From positions 62,001 through 126,000 of the forward strand of contig NZ_MOOY01000006.1 in the NCBI RefSeq assembly GCF_001931685.1: a stretch of 64,000 nt of DNA, written 5' to 3'. The DNA comes from Pararhizobium arenae (lineage in GTDB: Bacteria; Pseudomonadota; Alphaproteobacteria; Rhizobiales; Rhizobiaceae). The stretch's first letter is position 1; every line of letters begins with the position of its first letter. Shown here piece after piece: positions 56,918 through 64,000 of this stretch. The notes under the pieces are model-generated. The model did no database searches, had not been told where the DNA came from, and saw nothing but the letters and a program-made list of their open reading frames with translations. A program made the position numbers and the translations under genes.

Positions 56918-57457
56918 TTACTTCTTCTTTTCGTTCTCAGCGCGCTCGATCGCCTCGACGATCATCTTGCGGGCGAAGTCCGCATCCTTCCAGCCGAAAA
57001 TCTTGACCCATTTGCCGGGCTCCAGATCCTTGTAGTGCTCGAAGAAGTGCTCGATCTGCTGCAGGGTGATTTCCGGCAGATCGGTGTAATCCTTGACCTT
57101 GTCGTAACGCTTGGTCAGGTGATAGTTCGGCACGGCAACGATCTTCTCGTCCTTGCCGGAATTGTCTTCCATCATCATCACGCCGATCGGGCGGACATTG
57201 ATTACACAGCCAGGAACCAGCGGACGGGTGGAGGCGATAAGCACGTCGATCGGGTCGCCATCGTCAGAGAGCGTGTGCGGTACAAAGCCGTAATTACCCG
57301 GATAGGTCATCGGCGTGTAGAGGAAGCGATCGACAACGAGCGTGCCGGCTTCCTTGTCCATTTCGTACTTGATCGGATGGCCGCCGACCGGCACTTCAAC
57401 GATGACGTTGATATCGTCCGGCGGGTTTTTGCCGATGGAAATTGCATCGATGCGCAT
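56918..57457 (-). CDS. ppa: Inorganic pyrophosphatase
   Basis: The 179-residue enzyme is a family I pyrophosphatase that hydrolyses the PPi released in biosynthesis. The metal-binding signature [10 protein letters not shown] lies near residues 64-73; [11 protein letters not shown] precedes it, and a late KDYTDLPE block follows. The start at 57457 ([10 protein letters not shown]) is the family start; open sequence upstream is not conserved. Confidence 0.96.
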   Translation of the reverse strand: MRIDAISIGKNPPDDINVIVEVPVGGHPIKYEMDKEAGTLVVDRFLYTPMTYPGNYGFVPHTLSDDGDPIDVLIASTRPLVPGCVINVRPIGVMMMEDNSGKDEKIVAVPNYHLTKRYDKVKDYTDLPEITLQQIEHFFEHYKDLEPGKWVKIFGWKDADFARKMIVEAIERAENEKKK

Positions 57458-57647
57458 TGGGACTCCCCAGCTGTCGTGTTTTGATGGCAAGTCCGATATC
57501 GGGAAAACTGTGGCAACGCAACATGACTTTGCTGCAGATTGTCCAAGCACCCAAGCTTGGCGCATCCGATTCTATAAACATCCGGCCAAGGGATGACGTC
57601 CGCGCAAAAGCCATGCACACTGCGAACCGCCCCTTCGGAGACCCCGC

Positions 57648-58265
57648 ATGCACCGATATATCACCCTTCTGGCTTTCTCCGCTTTTCTGCCGAGCTCGAT
57701 CGCCCTTGCAAACGACAGCGCCTATACGGATGTCGATTTCGATGCATGCCAGAAGCTGTCTGAAGATGAGGCGGGCGTTGCGCTGAAATGCGAAGGCTTG
57801 AAGGGCTACGCGATCTACTTCAAAGAAGGGGATTTGCGCCAATCCGTGTCCTATGGGCCGCTGAGCAAGGCTTACATAGACGGCGCCTTCGAAAGCTTCA
57901 CGCCGTTCAACCGAACCGGCAGCAAGGTGGAGTGGCGTCTCGACCCTTCCGGAAAACCCGTGGCCGCGATTCTTCGCTACTTCCTGGAAAATCCTGATCC
58001 CGAGACAGGTGCAAGCAACCCAAAGCTTGAGGGACAGGTTCTTGTCATTTCGCGTGTGGCGCAGGAGGAGGATGGAAAAAGCTGCGTCGCCGGCTATGTC
58101 GATGCCCTGGCAAATCGTGATGCCAACATATTGGCCCGCAAGATTGCCGACGACATTGCACCGTCTTTTGTCTGCGGAAAAGAAACGCCCGTCTACCACG
58201 GCACGCGCGGTCCCCGCGCGGCAGAACCCGGCCTCTATCTACCGGAAGAACCGACCCCGCAATGA
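57648..58265 (+). CDS. Secreted hypothetical protein
   Basis: The 205-residue protein has a signal peptide (MHRYITLLAFSAFLPSSIALA, cleavage before NDS). The mature part begins with a Cys pair region (DACQKL...LKCEGLKGY) and has two more Cys (KSCVAGY, SFVCGK), suggesting disulfides in the periplasm. Blocks such as SYGPLSKAYIDGAFESFTPF are common to unnamed rhizobial proteins, but I know no function. It lies alone between ppa and a GNAT gene. Confidence 0.82.
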   Translation: MHRYITLLAFSAFLPSSIALANDSAYTDVDFDACQKLSEDEAGVALKCEGLKGYAIYFKEGDLRQSVSYGPLSKAYIDGAFESFTPFNRTGSKVEWRLDPSGKPVAAILRYFLENPDPETGASNPKLEGQVLVISRVAQEEDGKSCVAGYVDALANRDANILARKIADDIAPSFVCGKETPVYHGTRGPRAAEPGLYLPEEPTPQ

Positions 58266-58275
58266 ATCTGTCGAC

Positions 58276-58782
58276 TCAGTTCCAGATGTAACCGATTTTT
58301 TTCAGGTGTTTTTCGCCGAAATCTTCCATGCCTTCACAGATGTCGTTGCCGCCCGCCATCCGGAAGAATCGGTCCGCGTGATGGCTGTCTTCCAGGCACC
58401 AAACCACCAGCCCCTGACAACCGAGTGACTTTAGAAGATTCTTGGCTTCGCCGAAGAGAATTCGGCCGAGTCCGATGCCCTGATATTCGGGCCTCAGATA
58501 AATCTCGTAAACCTCGCCTTCCTGCGGAAGCGAGCGAGCGCGATTGAGGCCGAGCGTTGCGTATCCTGCAATGACACCCGCCACTTCGACAACAAGCAGC
58601 GTTGAAGGCCCCCGGGTTGCCTTCCGCCACCAGTTTTCATTGCGGCGATCAACCATCTGATTGAGCGGGCGATGCGGGATCAGGCCGCTATAGGCCTGAA
58701 GCCAGGAAACGCGATGCACTTCCGAGATGGCAGCGGCATCTTTCGGCTCGCCGGGACGCACCTCGATAGACAATGTTTTCAT
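58276..58782 (-). CDS. GNAT family N-acetyltransferase
   Basis: The 168-residue protein shows the GNAT fold: EVRPGEPKDAAAISEVHRVSW at the start, the acetyl-CoA motif A region LRPEYQGIGLGRILFGEA (Q-x-x-G-x-G/A) at about 98-115, and a final strand ending IGYIWN. Substrate unknown. Its start lies about 100 bp from a CtrA-like box in the rpoH2 upstream region. Confidence 0.92.
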   Translation of the reverse strand: MKTLSIEVRPGEPKDAAAISEVHRVSWLQAYSGLIPHRPLNQMVDRRNENWWRKATRGPSTLLVVEVAGVIAGYATLGLNRARSLPQEGEVYEIYLRPEYQGIGLGRILFGEAKNLLKSLGCQGLVVWCLEDSHHADRFFRMAGGNDICEGMEDFGEKHLKKIGYIWN

Positions 58783-58879
58783 AGCGCAACTCTAAACCGG
58801 TGCCGTGCAAACGGGAATCCCGCGCGGATGTCGACCGCCCTCAACCCACAGACAAGATGGGACGGCGACAGGCAAAAAG

Positions 58880-58894
58880 TTAACGCAATTTTAA
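58880..58894. promoter_or_regulatory. TTAA-N7-TTAA box (CtrA-like) between GNAT gene and rpoH2
   Basis: TTAACGCAATTTTAA matches the full CtrA consensus and is the core of an 8-bp inverted repeat AAAGTTAA/TTAACTTT (58876-58898). It is about 97 bp upstream of the GNAT start and 113 bp upstream of the stress promoter. Binding by CtrA is inferred only from the motif. Confidence 0.4.
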
Positions 58895-59006
58895 CTTTCT
58901 GGGCAAGCACCAAAAACAATCAGACACAACAAAGCGCGTGACGAAACGCGGCACATGAATGCCGGTCGCGCGATCAACGGATTTTTCATTATTTTCGCAG
59001 AGATGC

Positions 59007-59031
59007 GGAACCTTTTGCGATTCAGGGCGTT
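59007..59031 (+). promoter_or_regulatory. EcfG/RpoE2 general stress response promoter of rpoH2
   Basis: GGAAC at 59007-59011, a 16-bp spacer and CGTT at 59028-59031 match exactly the GGAAC-N16/17-CGTT consensus of the alphaproteobacterial general stress sigma factor. In Sinorhizobium meliloti rpoH2 is a known RpoE2 target, so context and sequence agree. Transcription would start near 59038-59042. Confidence 0.8.
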
Positions 59032-59234
59032 CTGAGGCGTCCGGTTATGCGCGCGAAAGTGTGCCTTCCCACACCGGATGCCAGTCGCAGCCGAACCTCT
59101 CCGGCTGTCGGTCAACCAGGAAGTAGGGCGTCTCGATTGCCGGTCAAGATTCAATCACCGAATTCGGCAGCTCGAGCGATTTGGGGCCCTCTCCCGCCAC
59201 GGGGCATTCACACATGCCCGCCACGGAGCAGCCG

Positions 59235-60101
59235 ATGAAAAATTTCTCCGCAGACAGGCGCATGATCAAGATCGCAATGGCCGCTCCCTATCTGGAACGG
59301 CAGGAGGAGCAGGAACTGGCGCAAGCCTGGAAGGACAAGCACGACCAGGAGGCTCGCAACAAGATCGCCATGTCGCACATGCGGCTGGTCATCTCCATGG
59401 CGGCCAAATTCCGCAACTTCGGACTACCCATGAGCGATCTGGTGCAGGAAGGGCATCTCGGCCTCCTCGAGGCTGCCGCCCGCTTCGAACCGAGCCGCGA
59501 AGTTCGTTTCTCCACCTATGCGACCTGGTGGATAAGGGCCTCGATGCAGGATTACGTGCTTCGCAACTGGTCGATCGTCCGCGGCGGTACAAGCTCTGCT
59601 CAGAAAGCACTCTTTTTCAATCTGCGGCGCCTTCGCGCCAAGCTGGCTCAAGGCGACAAACATCTGACCGCCCAGGCCGTCCATCAGGAAATCGCGACGG
59701 CTCTCGGCGTGAGCTTGGCAGACGTGCAAACCATGGATGCCCGTCTCTCAAGCAACGACACCTCACTTCAGGCGCCGATTTCATCGGGTGATTCCGATAG
59801 CGGCGAGCGGCTCGACATGCTGGCCTGCGATGCACCCCTTCCCGACGAACAGGTATCGGACATGATCGATCAGGAGCGCCGCAGCATTTGGTTGAAGCAC
59901 GCACTGGGCAAGCTGAACGAGCGGGAAATGAAAATCATCCGCGCACGACGCCTCTCAGAAGACAGCGCGACGCTCGAGGAGCTCGGAGTGGATCTCGGGA
60001 TTTCCAAGGAACGTGTGCGCCAGATCGAAACCCGCGCCCTGGAAAAACTGAAGATTGCCCTGGTGGCCCAGGCGCCGGTGCTGGCGACAATGCCGCACTG
60101 A
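59235..60101 (+). CDS. rpoH2: RNA polymerase sigma-32 factor, RpoH2 type
   Basis: The 288-residue protein has sigma-70 region 2 (DLVQEGHLGLLEAAARFEPS, then STYATWWIRASMQDYVLRNW), the RpoH box QKALFFNLRRLR that distinguishes heat-shock sigmas, and region 4 (LEELGVDLGISKERVRQIE). Residues around 185-200 are divergent from standard RpoH1, in keeping with an RpoH2 paralogue. The start at 59235 follows GGAGCAGCCG; an ATG seven codons upstream is possible. The EcfG promoter upstream places it in the stress cascade. Confidence 0.93.
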   Translation: MKNFSADRRMIKIAMAAPYLERQEEQELAQAWKDKHDQEARNKIAMSHMRLVISMAAKFRNFGLPMSDLVQEGHLGLLEAAARFEPSREVRFSTYATWWIRASMQDYVLRNWSIVRGGTSSAQKALFFNLRRLRAKLAQGDKHLTAQAVHQEIATALGVSLADVQTMDARLSSNDTSLQAPISSGDSDSGERLDMLACDAPLPDEQVSDMIDQERRSIWLKHALGKLNEREMKIIRARRLSEDSATLEELGVDLGISKERVRQIETRALEKLKIALVAQAPVLATMPH

Positions 60102-60129
60102 ATACCCTTCACACTCAGCACCGACTGGA

Positions 60130-60155
60130 AACCCGCCCTCGTGGCGGGTTTTTTT
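60130..60155 (+). terminator. Rho-independent terminator of rpoH2
   Basis: AACCCGCC and GGCGGGTT pair around CTCGT, followed by TTTTT. It lies 28 bp after the stop codon, before the convergent M48 protease gene. Confidence 0.92.
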
Positions 60156-60158
60156 GAT

Positions 60159-61631
60159 CTACTCGGTGATGATCTTCAAACGATCGCCAGGCTTGATCGT
60201 CGAGGTCATTTGCAGCGCGTTGATCATGCGGAACAGATCGAGCTTGCGGTCGGTCCCCTGCATGCGCGCCGACAGCGTTGCCAGCGTATCCCCTGACCTT
60301 GCCGTCACGACGCGGATACGCAGCGGCTTCAGGGCGCTGATTTCCTGTGGCGTCATGCGACGGAACGAGGCGCGCAGCGCATCTGACGTCGGCCCGAGAG
60401 ACGCTGCGCCCTTTGGAACCGCGGTCAGGAACCGGTAGATCTGCGTGTCGATACGGATGACCGTCACATCGAAATCCCAACGCTCCGCGGACGCGCGCGC
60501 CGTAGCGGCTTCGAGGCCGTTAACACTGACTGCACGGATAGTATCGGGCTGCAGGCCGGTCACCCAGCCGCTGGCGATATAGTCGGTCAGACTGCGACGC
60601 TGCGCGTCGGCAACGCCGTCAAAGCGGATCGCAACGTCTCCCGGCCCCGTCGCCAGAACGGCTTCTGCCTTGTTATCGATCTGGAATCCTGCGGGCACAT
60701 CGAAACGGATCCCGAGCTTTCCATGCAGGAACGTCTGGCCACGGACATAACCCTCCTGCGGGCTGTCCCCATAAAGCAGGCCGTCGATACCATCGAGATA
60801 ATAGTCGCGGCCACGATCGCCCACGCCTTCCGGTCCGAACGCGCGCGCATGGCGGCGCGCGAGATCCACGCGCTGCGGCGCGCTCGGATGGCTCGAAAGG
60901 AAGTCAAGGCTTTGGTCTGCCTCCGGATCGACCGAGGAGAAGCGCGCATAGGCCGCCATCGAATCCAGGAACCGGGCGGCGGCATAGGGATCATAACCTG
61001 CTTCGCCCAGCATTCGAACGCCGATCACGTCAGCCTGCAGTTCCTGATTGCGCGAAAAGGCAGCCAGTCTGAGCTTGCCGCGGGCCAACGCCTGCTTGCC
61101 GGCGAGATCGCTGGACAGGACTTCCGAAACGACGCGGCTGGCGATGACTTCGGCCTCTTCGCGCTGCTGGCGCTCGATGCCGTGGTTCGCCGTGACGTGT
61201 GCCATTTCGTGGGAGAGAACAGCCGCAACTTCGGACGCATCGTCGGCAAGGGCCAGCAGACCACGGGTCACGTAGAGATAACCACCGGGCAGCGCAAAAG
61301 CGTTGATCGCCGGAGAATTGAGAATGGTGATGCGATAGGACTGGTTCGGGTTTTCCGACACGGCCGTCAGCGCGCCGGCAATGCGGGCCACCAGACGTTC
61401 CGTCTTGGCATCCTTGTATTCACCGCCATAGCTTGCGACGATGCGCGGATGCTCGCGTGCGCCCATTTGCGCCCGAGGATCATTCTTCTGGACTTCATCG
61501 ACGATCTGGGGCGTCGAAGAAGGCGCAACCTGCGGCTCATAGGTTTGTTCGATCACCGACTGGCAGCTGGCCAAAAGCGGCAAGATGAACAGAAAGGCAC
61601 CGAGACGCGACGACAATCCGGCGCGCTTCAC
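60159..61631 (-). CDS. M48 family metalloprotease lipoprotein with C-terminal LysM (BepA-like)
   Basis: The 490-residue protein has a lipoprotein signal (FILPLLASC, lipidated Cys near residue 23), the zinc protease motif HEMAHV with a downstream Glu in the helix, and a C-terminal LysM-like domain (VVTARSGDTLATLSARMQG). M48 lipoproteins such as BepA act in outer-membrane protein quality control. I chose the GTG at 61631, preceded by GAGG, because it gives a normal lipoprotein signal; an ATG 12 codons upstream would place charged residues first. Its partner genes are not in the window. Confidence 0.9.
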   Translation of the reverse strand: MKRAGLSSRLGAFLFILPLLASCQSVIEQTYEPQVAPSSTPQIVDEVQKNDPRAQMGAREHPRIVASYGGEYKDAKTERLVARIAGALTAVSENPNQSYRITILNSPAINAFALPGGYLYVTRGLLALADDASEVAAVLSHEMAHVTANHGIERQQREEAEVIASRVVSEVLSSDLAGKQALARGKLRLAAFSRNQELQADVIGVRMLGEAGYDPYAAARFLDSMAAYARFSSVDPEADQSLDFLSSHPSAPQRVDLARRHARAFGPEGVGDRGRDYYLDGIDGLLYGDSPQEGYVRGQTFLHGKLGIRFDVPAGFQIDNKAEAVLATGPGDVAIRFDGVADAQRRSLTDYIASGWVTGLQPDTIRAVSVNGLEAATARASAERWDFDVTVIRIDTQIYRFLTAVPKGAASLGPTSDALRASFRRMTPQEISALKPLRIRVVTARSGDTLATLSARMQGTDRKLDLFRMINALQMTSTIKPGDRLKIITE

Positions 61632-61966
61632 GGATGATCCTCGATCTGCGCCTGCCTCTGCCTTCATCCCTCAGCCTGCTTCCCGTCTTTCAAATCAGCC
61701 CGTCAATCCATCGCGTCCCGTCGGCTCACGACAAATTTGTCATACTTTACAGTCGTATAAATAGGTGCCGTATGACTTTCGGCAATAGAATTGCTCTAAC
61801 CTATTCCTGTTGTCCGTGCCTAGACAAAGCCCGGACAAACGCATCAGAATTCATCGCCCCGTGGTATAGCAGCAACGCATGCGCGCAGTTTCACTATGCT
61901 CAAGCGAGGGCTCGCACGGGGCGGCGTTCAAATTGTGGCAGAACCCCGGGGAAGACTATGCCGGGC
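61632..61966. other. Intergenic region between thiQ and the M48 gene
   Basis: The 335 bp lie downstream of thiQ and upstream of the M48 gene, both on the minus strand. AT-rich sequence near 61740-61800 probably holds the M48 promoter. Two GC-rich inverted repeats at 61812-61922 are listed separately. No coding frame is supported. Confidence 0.65.
61812..61922. ncRNA. Possible structured RNA or 3' end of the thi transcript
   Basis: Two stems are visible: GTCCGTGC (61812) with GCCCGGAC (61829), one mismatch; and a perfect GCCCCGTG (61856-61863) with CACGGGGC (61915-61922), enclosing about 50 nt. The second resembles a tRNA acceptor stem, but the enclosed sequence lacks a T-loop and anticodon arm. 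It could instead be processing structure after thiQ. Weakly supported. Confidence 0.2.
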
Positions 61967-62689
61967 TCATTTTCCGAGAAACCGTGCAATTTCAGGGGGT
62001 GCGGTGCGAAGCATGAAATCGGTTTTCGCTTCTTGCACGAGAATTTGCCCCCCATCGAGAAACACAACGCTATCGGCGAGTCGCGCGACGTCCTGAGGAT
62101 GATGCGTTACCAGAAGGATGGTCGCCTCTTCGCTCCTTCGAAGGTCAAGGATCAGGTCTCCCATGCCGCTGCGCAGACCCGGATCAAGCGCCGCAAACGG
62201 CTCGTCGAGAAGTATGACGGGTCGACGACGCACCATGGCGCGGGCGAGTGCCACGCGCTGGCGTTCTCCCCCCGAAAGGCTTGCCGGCATGCGCTTGGCA
62301 AAACCGTCAAGGCCCACCCTCAAAAGCGCGCCGGCAATGCGCGCCTTGTCAGCGACCCCGAGCCTCAAGCCCGGATTGATACCCAGCCCGACATTGCTCA
62401 CGACATCGAGATGGGTAAAGAGATTGTGCTCCTGAAAGACAACACTGACCGGCCTTTCTCCCGGGGACATCCGGGTGACATCCTGCCCGAGCAGTTCGAT
62501 CCTGCCGTCGTCCGGCATGTCGAACCCGGCAACAAGATTGAGAAGCGTCGATTTTCCCGAGCCGGACGGGCCGGTGACTGCGATGATCTCGCCCTTGCGG
62601 AAAGCGCAATCGAAAGCAAGTTTTGTCGCGCCGAAATCAATGCCGACACCTTTGAGCCGGATGGCGATATCATCGATTTCAGCGGGCAT
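61967..62689 (-). CDS. thiQ: Thiamine ABC transporter ATP-binding protein
   Basis: The 240-residue ATPase has Walker A GPSGSGKST, the signature LSGGERQR, Walker B VILLDEPFAALDP and the H-loop VTHHPQD. Its closest pattern is ThiQ, and the upstream thiP confirms thiamine/TPP import. The ATG at 62689 has AAGGA at good spacing and overlaps thiP by 11 bp; two further starts lie 2 and 5 codons upstream. Confidence 0.92.
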   Translation of the reverse strand: MPAEIDDIAIRLKGVGIDFGATKLAFDCAFRKGEIIAVTGPSGSGKSTLLNLVAGFDMPDDGRIELLGQDVTRMSPGERPVSVVFQEHNLFTHLDVVSNVGLGINPGLRLGVADKARIAGALLRVGLDGFAKRMPASLSGGERQRVALARAMVRRRPVILLDEPFAALDPGLRSGMGDLILDLRRSEEATILLVTHHPQDVARLADSVVFLDGGQILVQEAKTDFMLRTAPPEIARFLGK

Positions 62690-64000
62690 CCGCATTTCCT
62701 TCAACCTTGCGTTCCGGCGGCGTACCGATGATCGTCAGGATCACGCACACAAACCCAAGCACCAGCGCAAGCCCCGCGGCATCTGCTGTGCGATAGCTGC
62801 CCATGCGGCTGTAAAGCAAATAGGGCAAAGTCACCATATCCTGCGAACCGAAGAGCGCGACGGCTCCAAGATCGCCCAAGGACAGGGCACAGGCGAAAGA
62901 GTAGGCCATCAGAGCAGGCCGGCGCAGGCCGGGCCAGTCGATCAGCCGCAACCGGTTGAAAAAGCCGATGCCAAGGCTCTGAGAAAGCCGCCCTGTGCGA
63001 GCGCTATGCGTCGCCATTGCGGGATCGAGAATGCCGTAAACGAAGGGAAGCGCCATCATCGCGTTGATCGCCACGACGACAAACGGGGCGAAGACGGCGA
63101 CATCGCCGAATGGCCGCAACAACAGAAACCAGCCAGCGCCCAGCACCACCGGCGGCACCAGTAGAACGAGGGCAGAGCTTCCGGAAATTGCGCTCGAAAG
63201 ACCACGCGCCATCGGGGAAGTCCGCCGCGGCTGCAGCAGCGTCTGGCGCGCAGCGACAAGCGCAAGGCCCGAAAGAACGCAGAAAAACGCGGAAGACAGC
63301 GCGATGGCAAGGCTCGTCGACAGGGCGCGATGCACCATCGGATCCGCGGCAAGCCGCACCATGTCGGCGCGAAGACCGGAAACCAGGACTGCGGCAAGCG
63401 GCAGCAGAATGAAGATCATACCAAGGGAAATGACCAGCGCATCCGCAATCTTGTCCGTGATGTTTCGGCCATCAAATCGGATAACTCGCCTTCCCGTCGT
63501 TACGGCCTCGGCCACAGGCGGGGTGAGTAGCCGCGCCATTGCGAGAAGAACACCGGTCAGGACGATTTGCAGCATGCTCAATGCAATGACCCGTGGCGGA
63601 TCGAAATCGAAACGCAGCGCCTGATAGATCGCAACTTCGATGGTGCTTGCCGCCGGTCCGCCGCCGAGCGTCAGGACGAGGGTGAAGCTTGTCGCGCAGA
63701 GCATGAAGATCAGGCCTGCCACGCCGGGAATGAGCCCGCGTATGGCCGGCCATTCGACAAAGCGGAAGAGGCTGAGCCTGCTCATGCCGAGATTGGTGCC
63801 GATCAGCCAGTATTCCCCGGGAATACGCTCCAGCCCCGCCAACATGAACCGCGTTGCGAGCGGCAGGTTGAAAAAGACGTGCGCAAGAAGAATGCCGGAG
63901 AGGCCGTAGATGCTGACGGGTTGCGCGAGACCGAGATTGGCGAGCAGCGTGTTCATGACACCCTGGCGTCCCCAGATGCCGATCAGACCGAGAGCCGCAA
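62679..64000 (-). CDS. thiP: Thiamine ABC transporter permease, partial (N terminus beyond window end)
   Basis: The frame is open from the stop at 62679 to the right edge of the window (in frame at 63998) with no start needed, so about 440 residues of the C-terminal part are seen. It is a double-length permease: two BPD_transp_1-type halves are visible, each with an EAA-type loop (for example LERIPGEYWLIGTNLGMS and, in the second half, LSQSLGIGFFNRLRLIDWP). About ten membrane segments are apparent. The overlap with thiQ marks a thiBPQ operon; thiB and any TPP riboswitch lie outside. Confidence 0.92.
   Translation of the reverse strand, partial: AALGLIGIWGRQGVMNTLLANLGLAQPVSIYGLSGILLAHVFFNLPLATRFMLAGLERIPGEYWLIGTNLGMSRLSLFRFVEWPAIRGLIPGVAGLIFMLCATSFTLVLTLGGGPAASTIEVAIYQALRFDFDPPRVIALSMLQIVLTGVLLAMARLLTPPVAEAVTTGRRVIRFDGRNITDKIADALVISLGMIFILLPLAAVLVSGLRADMVRLAADPMVHRALSTSLAIALSSAFFCVLSGLALVAARQTLLQPRRTSPMARGLSSAISGSSALVLLVPPVVLGAGWFLLLRPFGDVAVFAPFVVVAINAMMALPFVYGILDPAMATHSARTGRLSQSLGIGFFNRLRLIDWPGLRRPALMAYSFACALSLGDLGAVALFGSQDMVTLPYLLYSRMGSYRTADAAGLALVLGFVCVILTIIGTPPERKVEGNADAR

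Larger units (their letters stand above)
58783..59234. other. Divergent intergenic region upstream of rpoH2
   Basis: The 452 bp hold no supported gene. They contain an exact TTAA-N7-TTAA box (58880-58894) and an EcfG/RpoE2-type promoter match (59007-59031), leaving an rpoH2 leader of about 190 nt. Small open frames here lack ribosome binding sites and conserved features. Confidence 0.75.

Noticed and set aside
61856-61922. tRNA-like segment with an 8-bp terminal stem
   Set aside because: Too short (67 nt), no T-loop motif inside, no plausible anticodon arm and no CCA-compatible end. Kept only as an inverted repeat.

Overview
The window is a piece of the main chromosome of an alphaproteobacterium of the Rhizobiaceae (Rhizobium/Agrobacterium/Sinorhizobium-like). 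This rests on gene content and order: the split F1 operon atpHAGDC next to priA, transaldolase and xerC; mdh-sucCD-sucAB-lpdA in one block; sdhCDAB; hemC-hemD followed by a mitofilin-like gene and hemY; a second short ftsZ; an rpoH2-type sigma factor; GC-rich DNA; and short mosaic palindromic intergenic repeats typical of rhizobia. The genus is not decided. No rRNA, convincing tRNA, CRISPR array, insertion sequence or prophage was seen.

Layout. 1-7.6 kb: the end of an SDR gene, a LysR regulator and a soluble NAD-dependent molybdenum formate dehydrogenase operon (fdsG-fdsB-fdsA-fdhD-fdsD), with two mosaic palindromic repeats in opposite orientation on either side of fdsA. 7.7-10.9 kb: an Lrp-type regulator divergent from a saccharopine dehydrogenase-like gene, then a mannose-1-phosphate guanylyltransferase. 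11-16.2 kb: atpHAGDC on the minus strand, with a long inverted repeat between atpD and atpC. 16.5-24.6 kb: two orphan membrane-associated proteins, priA, transaldolase, xerC, a TraB/GumN protein, ftsZ2 and a NIPSNAP protein. 24.7-35.4 kb: the TCA block, transcribed mdh, sucC, sucD, sucA, sucB, MAPEG, secreted hypothetical, SDR, lpdA. 35.6-43.3 kb: zapE, a protease-inhibitor lipoprotein and the sdh genes, which are split: a polysaccharide pyruvyl transferase-like gene and a divergent ELM1-family gene lie between sdhA and sdhB.

43.5-64 kb: an arginine-rich secreted protein; a minus-strand operon tsaD-gpsA-YciI-EVE-protein methyltransferase; hemC-hemD-mitofilin-hemY; TerB plus a glutamine amidotransferase; an MFS exporter; a small RTX-repeat protein; YggT; ppa; a GNAT acetyltransferase; rpoH2 behind a match to the EcfG/RpoE2 general stress promoter; an M48 lipoprotein protease; and thiQ/thiP, with thiP running off the window end.

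Together these genes are mostly core energy metabolism (formate oxidation, TCA cycle, succinate dehydrogenase, F1 ATPase, heme synthesis) with envelope and stress functions. I saw no clear phage-defence system or new multi-gene machine. The most unusual items are the interrupted sdh operon, the inverted repeats around fdsA, the inverted repeat in the atp operon, the tail-less FtsZ, and several palindromic candidate operators, including two exact TTAA-N7-TTAA (CtrA-like) boxes.
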